Positions 25,028 to 33,826 are shown, counted from the stretch's first letter. The stretch: 44,042 nucleotides of DNA from Fodinibius salsisoli (GCF_026229185.1 NZ_JAGGJA010000022.1:1-44042); one strand, 5' to 3'. Made by a program: numbers and translations. The notes: generated by a model not told the origin, from the sequence alone.

Positions 25028-25922
25028 AGCACAGCTACTGAAGCGCATTCGGGATCTCACTCATCCCCTTTCTCCTATTTCAATCAATCATCCTCAAAAG
25101 CTGCAGCCCCTGCAGGATATCCAGTGTGTAGCTTTTGACTTTTATGGCACCATGTTTATATCGGCTGTTGGAGATATCGGTATCGATGAGGATCAACAGT
25201 CTAAAAGTGCCGACTATTTTACCGCTTCCCTTAAAGATTGTGGGCTTACGATCTTGCATGAACAAGCCGGCGATCGCGGGCAAACATTATTTAAAGATAC
25301 CATTACTGCTCATATTTCTTCGGCTCAAACCGATGGCGTTGACCATCCGGAACCCGATGTGCGTACCGTATGGTTTGAAGTTCTGCAGAAGATGCAAAAG
25401 GAGCAGCTTATTGCCGGTTCGGTTACCCAAGGACTTGCCCTGCGCTTTGGCATTGAGTTCGAATTCCGAATTAATGATATTTGGCCCGTACCCGATTTAA
25501 AAAAGCTACTCAAAAACCTGTTGGATGATGGCCTTCAATTAGGCATTATTTCGAACTCTCAGTTTTATACTCCAATTGCATTTGAAGCATTCCTGGGGGT
25601 AAGTCCTGCAGAGTTTGGTTTTAATCCCGATTTATTGGTTTGGTCGTATCAGACCGGCCTCAAAAAACCTTCAGAAGAATTTTACAAGGTCTTTGACCGT
25701 GCTGCCAATAAAGAAGGATTACAACCGGAACAAATACTATATGTCGGCAACGATATCCGTAAAGACATCCGACCTGCTAAAAACCTGGGGATGCGCACAG
25801 CGCTCTATGTAGGCGACCAGCGATCTATTCGCCATGAAACCCGGGAGCTGGATGAAAGTGATTTTCAGCCCGACCTTATCATTCGGGATCTCCATCAAAT
25901 ACTCCAGTGCCTAGATAGCTAG
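25020..25922 (+). CDS. HAD-superfamily phosphatase, candidate glucosyl-3-phosphoglycerate phosphatase
   Basis: 300 residues. Motif I is AFDFYGTMF with nucleophile D40; the second acidic residue is Tyr (D-x-Y), as in haloacid-dehalogenase-like members. Motif II is IISNSQF, the Lys is in GLKKPSEEF, and motif IV is YVGNDIRKDIRPAKNLG with the Asp pair. The ATG at 25020 overlaps the gpgS stop by 8 bp, so the two are coupled. The expected next step is removal of phosphate from glucosyl-3-phosphoglycerate, and this gene is the only candidate here. That role is inferred from context; the fold would also fit other small phosphoesters. Its 3' end overlaps the convergent phosphorylase gene by 12 bp. Confidence 0.82.
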   Translation: MNRAQLLKRIRDLTHPLSPISINHPQKLQPLQDIQCVAFDFYGTMFISAVGDIGIDEDQQSKSADYFTASLKDCGLTILHEQAGDRGQTLFKDTITAHISSAQTDGVDHPEPDVRTVWFEVLQKMQKEQLIAGSVTQGLALRFGIEFEFRINDIWPVPDLKKLLKNLLDDGLQLGIISNSQFYTPIAFEAFLGVSPAEFGFNPDLLVWSYQTGLKKPSEEFYKVFDRAANKEGLQPEQILYVGNDIRKDIRPAKNLGMRTALYVGDQRSIRHETRELDESDFQPDLIIRDLHQILQCLDS

Positions 25923-27632
25923 CCAAACCGTTTTAAACGGTTCAAGTTTAAGCTCGTTCTTTATGGTAAGCTGATCACCCGTCAAGATATTCGTATAGGT
26001 ATCAGCTTCGGCTATGAAGGAAGACAGCAGTTCTCTGGCCAGAGATTTGTGCTCATGGGTTATATTGCTAATGCAGAGGATATTTTCTTCGTCCGAACTC
26101 CGGTGCAGCACAAAAAAATCATTTCCCAAGTCCAGTACTTCTTGTTTCGCTGCGGGACTAAACGCCGAATGCTGCTTGCGAATCTGCAATAATTCTTTAT
26201 ACCGTGTTAATATATAATGAGTTATATCATTTGTTTGGCTTAAATGCTCTTCCAGCTCTTCCTCTCCCCACTGTTTCCTATTGATGGCACGCTTTTCACC
26301 GGTTTCCGTAACACCGTCCAAATAATTTTTAGTGGCCGTGAAGTTATGGAAATAGACCCCGGGCACGCCCTGTAGGCTCAGCATGATAATCTGCGAGCAT
26401 AAATATCGTTTTACCTGGAACTGTGTATCTTTTCTGCCCGGCTCGGCAAAGGCATCGTAGTAAGTGATATTTAGCTCGTAAGGACTTTGAGAATTATCTT
26501 CATTCTTTTTATACGATACAAATCCCCCTCTTTCCTTGGTACTTTTGATCAAATAATCGAACTCTTCATCGGGGACTAATCCTTCCAGAGGGCGTACTCC
26601 GATGCCATCATGGGAGGCGGTAAAATTAAAATAGGTGCACCCTTCCCGGGGTTCCGGCAGCTCCTGAGCCCACTGTGTGAGGTATTGCCCATTTTCTGTT
26701 AGAATAGCATGCAAAAGCAGCGGAGGCAGGCTAAACTGGTAAATCATATGGGCTTCATCACCGTCCCCGAAATAATTGATATTCTCATCAAACGGTACAT
26801 TGGTTTCCGTAATCAGCGTTATATCGGGATCAATATGATCCACTATATCGCGGAAAAGTTTGATAACCTGGTGCGTCTCTTCAAGGTGAATAGAGTTGGT
26901 ACCTATTTCTTTCCACAAGTAGGCAATTGCATCAAGCCGGATTAAGTTGATCCCCTTCGACAGATAAAACAGAAAGATATCTACGAATTCAATAAGGACA
27001 TCCGGGTTGATAAAATTAAGATCTATCTGGTCATCACTGAATGTTGTCCAAACATACTGCATCCCCCGGTTGGTCTTGACCGTAGTTAAAAGAGGGCTGC
27101 TGCGAGGTCGGGTTACATTAGAAAGATCGGTAGAGGGATCAACTTCAATAAAGTAATCCTTCCCGGGGGCTTTTCCCATCTGGTAATTTTCAAACCAATC
27201 GCTAAACCTTGAAGTGTGATTGATCACCAGGTCTGCCATCACATTATATTTTTCAGAGAGCGATTCAATATCTTCCCAATCTCCAAGATCTTCTCGTACT
27301 TTCAAGTAATCAATGACCGAAAAGCCCTGGTCTGATGAGCTGGGGAAAAAGGGCAAAATATGAACGGTATTTACAGCATCTCCCAACCTTTTTTCTACGA
27401 ATTCTTTTAATGTCTGTAGCTTATTCTTCTGGCCGTTCTCAGGCAGAATGACATCTCCATACGTTATGAGTACAGCATCTTCCTGGCTGAAGGATATTCT
27501 GGATGATGGGGTATCCCTCAATCTAAGGTTGTGCTTGCCTACAAGCTTTTTAAGCCGGTTTAACAGATCCCTTTTTTGTTCGGATCCATATAAAAACTCA
27601 AGTCGTTGTAATGCTTTATCATCAAAACTCAT
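25911..27632 (-). CDS. GH13_18 phosphorylase, probable glucosylglycerate phosphorylase
   Basis: 573 residues of the sucrose-phosphorylase subfamily of GH13. Region I is ADLVINHTS (133-141), region II is INLIRLDAIAY with nucleophile D234, region III is LITETNVP with acid/base E276, and region IV is NFTASHDGIGVRP (H341, D342). The ASHDGIGVRP form is seen in glucosylglycerate rather than sucrose phosphorylases, as I recall the subfamily. The reaction would be glucosylglycerate plus phosphate to glucose 1-phosphate plus glycerate. Position opposite gpgS strongly supports this: synthesis and recycling of one osmolyte lie tail to tail. Sucrose phosphorylase remains an alternative. Confidence 0.85.
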   Translation of the reverse strand: MSFDDKALQRLEFLYGSEQKRDLLNRLKKLVGKHNLRLRDTPSSRISFSQEDAVLITYGDVILPENGQKNKLQTLKEFVEKRLGDAVNTVHILPFFPSSSDQGFSVIDYLKVREDLGDWEDIESLSEKYNVMADLVINHTSRFSDWFENYQMGKAPGKDYFIEVDPSTDLSNVTRPRSSPLLTTVKTNRGMQYVWTTFSDDQIDLNFINPDVLIEFVDIFLFYLSKGINLIRLDAIAYLWKEIGTNSIHLEETHQVIKLFRDIVDHIDPDITLITETNVPFDENINYFGDGDEAHMIYQFSLPPLLLHAILTENGQYLTQWAQELPEPREGCTYFNFTASHDGIGVRPLEGLVPDEEFDYLIKSTKERGGFVSYKKNEDNSQSPYELNITYYDAFAEPGRKDTQFQVKRYLCSQIIMLSLQGVPGVYFHNFTATKNYLDGVTETGEKRAINRKQWGEEELEEHLSQTNDITHYILTRYKELLQIRKQHSAFSPAAKQEVLDLGNDFFVLHRSSDEENILCISNITHEHKSLARELLSSFIAEADTYTNILTGDQLTIKNELKLEPFKTVWLAI

Positions 27633-27796
27633 AGAAAAAGCTTTGGTTTTAAAACTTCGGCCTCGGAGTCCAAAAAATAACCAATGAGATTTTAAATTAA
27701 AGCATCAATCTATTCGGTTTAAAATGTCTATTTATAAAAATTCTTCCGCATATAAGTTAGCTTAAAACTAATGCTTTTTATTTATGTTTCATCCAT

Positions 27797-27829
27797 ATTA
27801 AAAAGGCCCACAACTCGCGTTGCAGGCCT
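27797..27829 (-). terminator. Rho-independent terminator of the sigma operon's last gene
   Basis: On the minus strand, AGGCCTGCAAC, loop GCGA, GTTGTGGGCCT, then TTTTTAATATGG. It lies about 50 bp after the stop of the DUF4382 lipoprotein gene. Confidence 0.85.
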
Positions 27830-27878
27830 CTACTTAACTGATTTGTAGCCCTATTACTGTTCCCTATTTTAACATATT

Positions 27879-28718
27879 TTACTGCTGATTTAATTCAACC
27901 GTTCCTATATCCTTGGTTTTTCCTGTTTGTACGGTTACATCTTCAACTGTGGCGGATTGGTAACTGTCAACACGAGGGTTCACGGATACATCATAACTGC
28001 CTTCTTCAAGACCAATAAGTCTGAAGTCTCCGCTGGTAGTATCAGCAATAGTCGAAGCAAGAGTATCTGATCCTGCAATAGCGTAAACTACAGGTTGGGC
28101 ATCAGCAGGGTTCACAACGCCTTCAATATTACCGGTAATAGCCTTTTCTGAGGCTTTAATAACCGGCTTCAACAGGTATTTCTGTGCATTGCCGGGTTGC
28201 CCAGCAGCTACAACCGAGCGACTGGCATCAAAGTCCAATAGTAATACATATTCAATATCAGACTGAATTTCCGCATTGATATTAAGCTTAATGCCGGTCT
28301 GTGCTCCACTTGGCACCATCATGCTATGCTCAGTGCCATCCACCACCACGCTGTGACCGTTTGTGCTTAAAATCAGTCGTATTTGTTCATAAATGCCCGG
28401 TTCGAGCTCTTTGGTACCGATCACTTCAGTGGCACCGTTAACTAATTCAAGCAGATTATAGCTCTGCTGGGGTTCGCTTAATACAATCCATTCTCCCTCT
28501 TCTCCCTCGGAATCTTGTGCCTGTACTTCAACGCGTTCGATGAACACATTTACCGCATCGGCCGAATCAATGGGTGCATCGGTCATCTCTACCGTCATTG
28601 TTCCCATACTTCCATCCGATCCGGTACCGTTGTCGTCACAACCTGTGAAGAAAACCGCTGCAGCAAGAAAAAATGCAAATGGTATTGATAATATTTTATT
28701 CCGTAACATATCTTTCAT
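27879..28718 (-). CDS. DUF4382 lipoprotein with carboxypeptidase-regulatory-like domain
   Basis: About 279 residues from MKDMLRNK; an ATG 12 codons upstream (28754) is possible but would put extra charged residues before the signal. A lipoprotein signal ends in FFTGC, so the mature Cys is lipidated. The middle (about 40-170) matches DUF4382: MTVEMTDAPID, VFIERVEVQ, YNLLELVNG, ELEPGIYEQIRLIL, LLLDFDASRSVV. The end (about 195-279) is a one-domain CarboxypepD-reg-like sandwich (VNPADAQPVVYAIAG ... GDFRLIGLEEGSYDVSV). DUF4382 function is unknown. It follows the 298-residue exported protein on the same strand. Confidence 0.87.
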   Translation of the reverse strand: MKDMLRNKILSIPFAFFLAAAVFFTGCDDNGTGSDGSMGTMTVEMTDAPIDSADAVNVFIERVEVQAQDSEGEEGEWIVLSEPQQSYNLLELVNGATEVIGTKELEPGIYEQIRLILSTNGHSVVVDGTEHSMMVPSGAQTGIKLNINAEIQSDIEYVLLLDFDASRSVVAAGQPGNAQKYLLKPVIKASEKAITGNIEGVVNPADAQPVVYAIAGSDTLASTIADTTSGDFRLIGLEEGSYDVSVNPRVDSYQSATVEDVTVQTGKTKDIGTVELNQQ

Positions 28719-28833
28719 CTGTCTATGATTAATTATTTTGTTTTGTACTTCCATCTCTGAGCATAAGACGAGCGAAAGGAAGAATGGTTACAGAATTATT
28801 TATTGTTCAATATATTGTAGTAGAAACCTCTCA

Positions 28834-29730
28834 TTAGTTACCTCGATTTCCAGAACCATTTCCGCGTTCAGGCCTGTTTTCCAGGCCTTTGGGTACATTT
28901 CCCGGAGGGCCACCCCCTACTTTGCCGTTGAAAAGATTATCGAGGATTTGTTTGGCCGGGATACCTCCCTCCATTTGCCTGGCCACCCCGTCTACCACGG
29001 AAGCAGCAGGCAGCTGGCTGCGCTGTTGTCCCATTTTTAAAGCAGCAGGCAGTTGCTGTAACTCATTGGCATTGAATCCTCCTCTGAGTGCTCGTATGAT
29101 AAACGAAGCTGATTGTTCTGGTTGGTCAGCAGTAGTGGGCAAATCTGAAAGTATTTGCATTGCAGCGACCATATCTGCAGGATAAACTTTTGAAACTACG
29201 GGGTCAGATTCGATTTGAGATAAAATAGTGCTGATATTTCCCGGAGAAACATTCTTCATCAATGACCGCGAAGCTGCCCGGGCCATATCATTACGAAAAT
29301 TTTGTTCGGGCATAGAAGAACCGGCTTGATTCAGCATCTCTTGAACCGCCGGGCGGTTTAACCAGGGATCAACAATGTCGGTTGCCTGCACCATGCTCTG
29401 CTGCACCTGATCCAGAACGGCGATAATACGGTTGCCGGGAATTCCCTTGGAGAACCCTTCAAGTGCTTTGTCGATGGCTAGTTCTCCCGGAAGATTCCTG
29501 GCCGACATATCTACAGCAGACTGCAAAATTTGACGAAGTTGCTGTGAACTGATCCCCTGCGCTTGAGCCCGGTCTTGGAGTTCAGTTAACGAAGCCTCCT
29601 CAACACCAGCTTGTTTGGCCTTTTCAAATAATGAGGATAATTCGCTATTCTGAGCACCTACCTGTTGTCCTGACAGTACCAGCATTCCGCAAGTACATAT
29701 AAAAAGCAATAACTGTTTGTACGTTTTCAT
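28834..29730 (-). CDS. Exported helical protein with Gly/Asn-rich tail
   Basis: 298 residues. A Sec signal peptide (MKTYKQLLLFICTCGMLVLSGQQVGAQ, cleaved after about 27) precedes several helical repeats of about 35-40 residues with a recurring pattern of hydrophobic positions (for example QAQGISSQQLRQILQSAVDM, GIPGNRIIAVLDQVQQSM, GIPAKQILDNLFNGK). The last 25 residues are Gly-, Pro-, Asn- and Arg-rich. I do not recognise the family. It starts 17 bp past the barrel gene and is likely in the same operon, downstream of an ECF sigma factor. Confidence 0.75.
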   Translation of the reverse strand: MKTYKQLLLFICTCGMLVLSGQQVGAQNSELSSLFEKAKQAGVEEASLTELQDRAQAQGISSQQLRQILQSAVDMSARNLPGELAIDKALEGFSKGIPGNRIIAVLDQVQQSMVQATDIVDPWLNRPAVQEMLNQAGSSMPEQNFRNDMARAASRSLMKNVSPGNISTILSQIESDPVVSKVYPADMVAAMQILSDLPTTADQPEQSASFIIRALRGGFNANELQQLPAALKMGQQRSQLPAASVVDGVARQMEGGIPAKQILDNLFNGKVGGGPPGNVPKGLENRPERGNGSGNRGN

Positions 29731-29746
29731 AATTCTTTTTTCTAAT

Positions 29747-31012
29747 TTATTCGACTAATAACATGGCATTTTCACTGCCAAAACCATCATCTACTGTATA
29801 GACTTTATTCGAAAATGGTAGCCAATCTTCCGAACGGCCCTGTACCTTGAGCACTTTATATTCATAGGCTCCTGTTTCCAACAGAAGCTGAGCTCTATAC
29901 ACATTATCGCTACTCTCGGTAAGCGGGATTCCTGTTTTATTCCAATTATTGAAATTTCCCACCAGAAACAGCTGTCCCTCTCCTGAGTAACGGATACGCA
30001 CTTCCTGTTCACCTTTCGTCTTCTTCCATTCCGGGTTTATGCTATAATCTTTTGACCTGAAATGCGGGTTAAAACTAAATCGTAGCCCTCCGGATACCTT
30101 AAATTCAGTAACAGCCTCGCCCGAAGACTCTGACTCAGGTCTTAGCTGAACTCCATTAACCCCGGCAAATAGCGTAAATTGCTTATTGACAGGGAATGTC
30201 CCCTCTATACTCATATTTATGATTCGATCTACGTTTGTAACGGAAATAGTTGAAGGATTCTGATCATTGCCTGGTGGAAATGGTGTTGTCCCATTATCTT
30301 CGGTTGTTGTACTTTCATATTGATATTGGGCCCAACTTCCACTCACTGTTACAGAAGCTCCGTCTCTAAGAAAGTAGGTCACTGATGCCTGGCTGTTGAA
30401 CCCTTCGCGAATATCGGGAAAGGCATCCAATTCCCCATGCAAAGCTGTCCTAAGACGCCACTTATAACTGGGCCACGTCTCAAACTCAAGGCTGTAAAGG
30501 TCAAGCCGGTCCCTGGTTTGATCTACACCTCCATAGTTACGATAGGTGCGAAAATTGGAGCCCGCTTTTGTACGCAACAGTGTAAAAGGTGAAATAAACC
30601 ACGTTAATTGAGGCTGGGCCCATAATAATGTCCGGCTGTATGCTCCCGTCATATAGCTGGCGCCGCCCTCCAAGCCTGCACTTATTTTGTCAGACAGCCA
30701 ATAATTGTAGTTCAGCAAACCCAATCCTCCGCCCCAGTTATCCTGTTGTTCGTTAAAAACGGGCATGTATAACGGACCTCCCATCACAGAGAAGGAATGA
30801 CCATCATTATACCAAGACGTCTGTCCAATAAACGATGTAAAATTATAGCCCGATTCCATCGCCGGATCCCACTCAGATAAAAAGGGATTCAAATAGCTGT
30901 TCGTGGAATACCCCACCCTTGTATCCAGGTAAAATATCGTCTGCCACTGCTGGCTAAATCCACAGGTTGTTAGAGAAAATATAAAACACATTATCAGCAG
31001 GTTCTTTTTCAT
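29747..31012 (-). CDS. Outer-membrane beta-barrel with C-terminal CBM48/AMPK-type domain
   Basis: 421 residues. Signal peptide to about residue 20 (MKKNLLIMCFIFSLTTCGFSQ). Residues about 25-330 show alternating strands with aromatic girdles (for example YFLRDGASVTVSGSWAQYQYES), as in an outer-membrane barrel. Residues about 335-421 are an E-set glycan-binding fold: RIRYSGEGQLFLVGNFNNWNKTGIPL, then VYRAQLLLETGAYEYKVL and DDGFGSENAMLLV. The GNFNNW core is the AMPK/CBM48 hallmark. It overlaps the anti-sigma gene by 4 bp, which carries the same domain type in its periplasmic part. The exact fold of the barrel is inferred. Confidence 0.78.
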   Translation of the reverse strand: MKKNLLIMCFIFSLTTCGFSQQWQTIFYLDTRVGYSTNSYLNPFLSEWDPAMESGYNFTSFIGQTSWYNDGHSFSVMGGPLYMPVFNEQQDNWGGGLGLLNYNYWLSDKISAGLEGGASYMTGAYSRTLLWAQPQLTWFISPFTLLRTKAGSNFRTYRNYGGVDQTRDRLDLYSLEFETWPSYKWRLRTALHGELDAFPDIREGFNSQASVTYFLRDGASVTVSGSWAQYQYESTTTEDNGTTPFPPGNDQNPSTISVTNVDRIINMSIEGTFPVNKQFTLFAGVNGVQLRPESESSGEAVTEFKVSGGLRFSFNPHFRSKDYSINPEWKKTKGEQEVRIRYSGEGQLFLVGNFNNWNKTGIPLTESSDNVYRAQLLLETGAYEYKVLKVQGRSEDWLPFSNKVYTVDDGFGSENAMLLVE

Positions 31013-31737
31013 AAATAGATAACAGCATTTTTATTACCGAAGCCATCATCGCGCTGGATAGTGGCCAGCGGATCTGTCATCCATTGATCTTCATTTTTAA
31101 CAAACATATAATGATGTTCTCCGCGCTTCATTGGCACAAGGGCAGTCCATACCTGTTTTCCATCGATCTGCTGACTTCTCATTTCTACGGGCTCCCAATC
31201 ATTAAAGTCACCTGCTACTGCCATCGAATTAGCATTTTCATCGATGTAAACAAATCTAAGCATAACTTCCTCCGTACCGGATGAAACTTGTTGTACCGAG
31301 CCATTTACCCCCTCTTTACTTTCACTATTTTCAGCGAATGAGGGCATATCCTCTTTCATCTGTTGCGTCAGGTACCATGGATATAAGAAGGCAGCCAATG
31401 CCAATACCACCATTGCAAAAGTGTAAGCCGGCCGCCATTGTATCTGTTTTGGAGTAAATAACCCGCGAAACCAAGCTTTCAGCTGTTGATAAACCGAAAG
31501 GCTCTGTATTTCGTCCGCCAGTGCAATTTGCTGCATAACCTGCGCCGAAAAATTCTCCGGCACGATTTCCCTGTCATAGTCGAGCGATTCATCTAAAGAA
31601 ACCTCATTGAGCCGTTGCTCAAATCGTAACATAGCACGCAGCTCTTCGTCCTCAGCAATTGTATGCAAGGCTCGTTTCTCTTCTTCAGACGATAAATTAC
31701 CCTCCAGGTAACCCCGGAGCAATTCATCCTTGTTCAT
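31009..31737 (-). CDS. Anti-sigma factor with periplasmic CBM48/AMPK-type domain
   Basis: 242 residues. The cytoplasmic part (1-about 110) resembles anti-sigma N-termini (DELLRGYLEGNLSSEEEKRALHTIAEDEELRAML) but lacks the zinc-binding His-x3-Cys-x2-Cys. One membrane helix follows (about 119-140, YTFAMVVLALAAFLYPWYL). The rest is periplasmic and ends in a CBM48-like E-set domain (EEVMLRFVYIDENANSMAVAGDFNDWEPVEM ... GEHHYMFVKNEDQWMTDP ... DDGFGNKNAVIYL). It begins 5 bp after the sigma gene and overlaps the barrel gene by 4 bp. Holding the sigma factor until a glycan or envelope cue is sensed is the natural model, but binding is unproven. Confidence 0.85.
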   Translation of the reverse strand: MNKDELLRGYLEGNLSSEEEKRALHTIAEDEELRAMLRFEQRLNEVSLDESLDYDREIVPENFSAQVMQQIALADEIQSLSVYQQLKAWFRGLFTPKQIQWRPAYTFAMVVLALAAFLYPWYLTQQMKEDMPSFAENSESKEGVNGSVQQVSSGTEEVMLRFVYIDENANSMAVAGDFNDWEPVEMRSQQIDGKQVWTALVPMKRGEHHYMFVKNEDQWMTDPLATIQRDDGFGNKNAVIYL

Positions 31738-31742
31738 AATGT

Positions 31743-32306
31743 TCAGCTATTTTTTTCTATGTATGTTTTCAACTCTTTCTTGGCTCGGTATACTCGAACC
31801 TTGAGGGCGCTGACAGACACCCCCAACCGTTGCGACATCGCATTATAGGTCATCCTAGACCTATATTTCATCAAAAAAGCCTCTGCGTATTCTTGGTTTA
31901 TCACCTTCAACCCTTCTTCCAATAATTGCAGCCATTCGTTTTTTTCCATATCAGTATCGGCTCTGCTTTCATCCTTCATTTGCTGCTCTAATTTATGCTG
32001 ATTCATCTCGCTAAAGGATTTATTTTGCCGGCGAACATTTTTTACATAATCTCTGCAGTGGTTTTTGGCAATCATATACAACCAGGATGAAAAACGAGAC
32101 TTCTTATCAAAAGAGGCCAGTCGTTCATATGTTTTCACAAAAATATCTTGTGCCAGTTCTTCTGCCTCATCTCTGTAATCCACGAACTGGTTGACGATGT
32201 GAAAAACCATCGGGGCATACTGATCCACCAATTCGCGATAGCGGTCTTTGTTCCCATTAAGGACCGCATCCACTATCTGAAATTCTTTTTCATTTTTCAT
32301 ACGCAA
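31743..32306 (-). CDS. ECF-type RNA polymerase sigma factor
   Basis: 187 residues. Region 2 is seen as DQYAPMVFHIVNQFVDYRDEAEELAQDIFVKTYERL and SFDKKSRFSSWLYMIAKNHCRDYVK (about 28-95). Region 4 has YAEAFLMKYRSRMTYNAMSQRLGVSVSALKVRVYRAKKELK, the DNA-reading helix-turn-helix for the -35 element (about 138-180). It directs RNA polymerase to a small regulon, usually including its own operon. It is the first gene of a tight run with its anti-sigma factor, the CBM48 barrel and, after 17- and ~80-bp gaps, two exported proteins. Confidence 0.95.
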   Translation of the reverse strand: MRMKNEKEFQIVDAVLNGNKDRYRELVDQYAPMVFHIVNQFVDYRDEAEELAQDIFVKTYERLASFDKKSRFSSWLYMIAKNHCRDYVKNVRRQNKSFSEMNQHKLEQQMKDESRADTDMEKNEWLQLLEEGLKVINQEYAEAFLMKYRSRMTYNAMSQRLGVSVSALKVRVYRAKKELKTYIEKNS

Positions 32307-32533
32307 GAAAAACTGACTGCAAAAGGTGGTAATAGCCTGGTTTCAGTATCATAAAATAAAGTTCAGATAGTTTCCACTATTCATATGACGATCAAACCGG
32401 AAGATAGTTACCAAATTTTTTGACATAGATATTCAGCGGTTATCAGAATATCTTTATGTATCTAATGTTGTAATTGTTACCTTTAGAGTTAAAGATGTTG
32501 TTAAGTTCATAAAGATCAGAAATAGGCATTTCT
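32307..32533. promoter_or_regulatory. Divergent promoter region, sigma operon / sigma-54 activator
   Basis: 227 bp between the ECF operon (minus) and the sigma-54 activator (plus). AT-rich. An autoregulated ECF promoter is expected here by family habit, but no -35/-10 pair was assigned. Confidence 0.4.
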
Positions 32534-33826
32534 ATGGATCGTGAAGCATTTCAAGAACGATTTGGGCTCATAGGTGAGTCTGTTGCCCTAAAACAGGTCA
32601 TTGACAAAATAATACAGGTTGCGGATACCGATATAACGGTTCTTCTGCAAGGAGAAAGTGGTGTAGGTAAAGATATTACGGCCAAAGCTATTCATGCCGT
32701 CAGCCATCGCAAGCATGAAAATATGGTTATTGTCAATTGTGGTGCGATACCTGAGGGTATTATTGAAAGTGAACTTTTTGGCCATGAAAAGGGGGCCTTT
32801 ACCGGTGCCCATGAGGCCCGGGAAGGTTATTTTGAAAAAGCCAATGGAGGTACCATTTTTCTGGATGAAATTGGCGACACTCCAGCTAACGTGCAGGTAA
32901 AACTACTGCGCGTGCTTGAATCCGGGGAATATTTTCGGGTTGGATCAAGTAAATTGCGTACGACCGATGTTCGTGTCGTTGCTGCTACCAATAAAGACCT
33001 TTGGCAGCTGGTACAGGATGAAACATTCCGCGAGGATCTGTATTACCGACTCGATACGGTAAAAGTGAAGCTTCCTCCTCTGCGTGAGCGCCCAGATGAT
33101 ATTATCCCTATTTTTCGTAAATTTGTTACCGAATTTTCGTCCAAATACGACTCGGTATTCAAAGGCTTTTCTGATGATGCCAAAGAACTGCTTATTTCTT
33201 ATCGCTGGCCCGGCAATGTACGTGAGCTCCGTAACGTCGCCGAGCAGCTGGTAGTGCTGGAAAAATCGCAGTTCATCGATACCGAAAAGTTGCAAAAGTA
33301 TTTGAAGGGACGCCAGCATACCGGCTCGGCGGACAACTTGCCAATACTGGCTGATAAGCAGCAACATACCTCCAATGGGTCGGCCGGAGATGGAGATCAA
33401 CAGCTTATTTACCGGGCTCTGGTTGAATTAAGAAATGATATCGGTGATCTTAAAAAAATGCTGGGAACCTTTCTCTATTCTACCTTTTCCCAGAAAAATT
33501 TAAAAGCGTTACCCCAAAACATTCAGGATGAAGTTCAACATAGCGATATTTCTGAATTTGATATTGATGTAGGAGCAACATCAGAGGAAAATATTGGCGT
33601 GCAGCCTTTTGCAGAAGCTGATATTTCGGAAGAAGAAAACAGCGAGGAAGAAGCTTTTTCCCAATTTTTTAGTGCAGAGGATATTCCTTCAATAGAGAAA
33701 ACAGAACAATTTCTCATTGAACAGGCGTTGCAAAAATATGATGGCAATCGCCGCAAAGCTTCTGAAGCTCTTGGTATTAGTGAACGAACGCTGTATCGCA
33801 AATTAGACCAGTATGATTTACAATAA
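32534..33826 (+). CDS. Sigma-54 interaction AAA+ transcriptional activator without receiver domain
   Basis: 430 residues. The AAA+ domain fills about 11-250: Walker A GESGVGKD (40-47; the usual E after K is D), the sigma-54-contacting loop GAFTGA (87-92), Walker B GGTIFLDEIGD (105-115), and the ELRNVAEQL sensor region. A linker of about 120 acidic residues follows, then a Fis-type helix-turn-helix (NRRKASEALGISERTLYRKLDQYDL). There is no N-terminal receiver or sensor, so activity must be controlled by amount or by a partner. The lptE start lies inside its 3' end (14-bp overlap), so the activator and LptE are coupled, an arrangement often seen in this phylum. Confidence 0.93.
   Translation: MDREAFQERFGLIGESVALKQVIDKIIQVADTDITVLLQGESGVGKDITAKAIHAVSHRKHENMVIVNCGAIPEGIIESELFGHEKGAFTGAHEAREGYFEKANGGTIFLDEIGDTPANVQVKLLRVLESGEYFRVGSSKLRTTDVRVVAATNKDLWQLVQDETFREDLYYRLDTVKVKLPPLRERPDDIIPIFRKFVTEFSSKYDSVFKGFSDDAKELLISYRWPGNVRELRNVAEQLVVLEKSQFIDTEKLQKYLKGRQHTGSADNLPILADKQQHTSNGSAGDGDQQLIYRALVELRNDIGDLKKMLGTFLYSTFSQKNLKALPQNIQDEVQHSDISEFDIDVGATSEENIGVQPFAEADISEEENSEEEAFSQFFSAEDIPSIEKTEQFLIEQALQKYDGNRRKASEALGISERTLYRKLDQYDLQ

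Noticed and set aside
25911-27632. Naming the GH13_18 gene sucrose phosphorylase
   Set aside because: The neighbouring gpgS and the ASHDGIGVRP form favour glucosylglycerate; sucrose remains a minor alternative.
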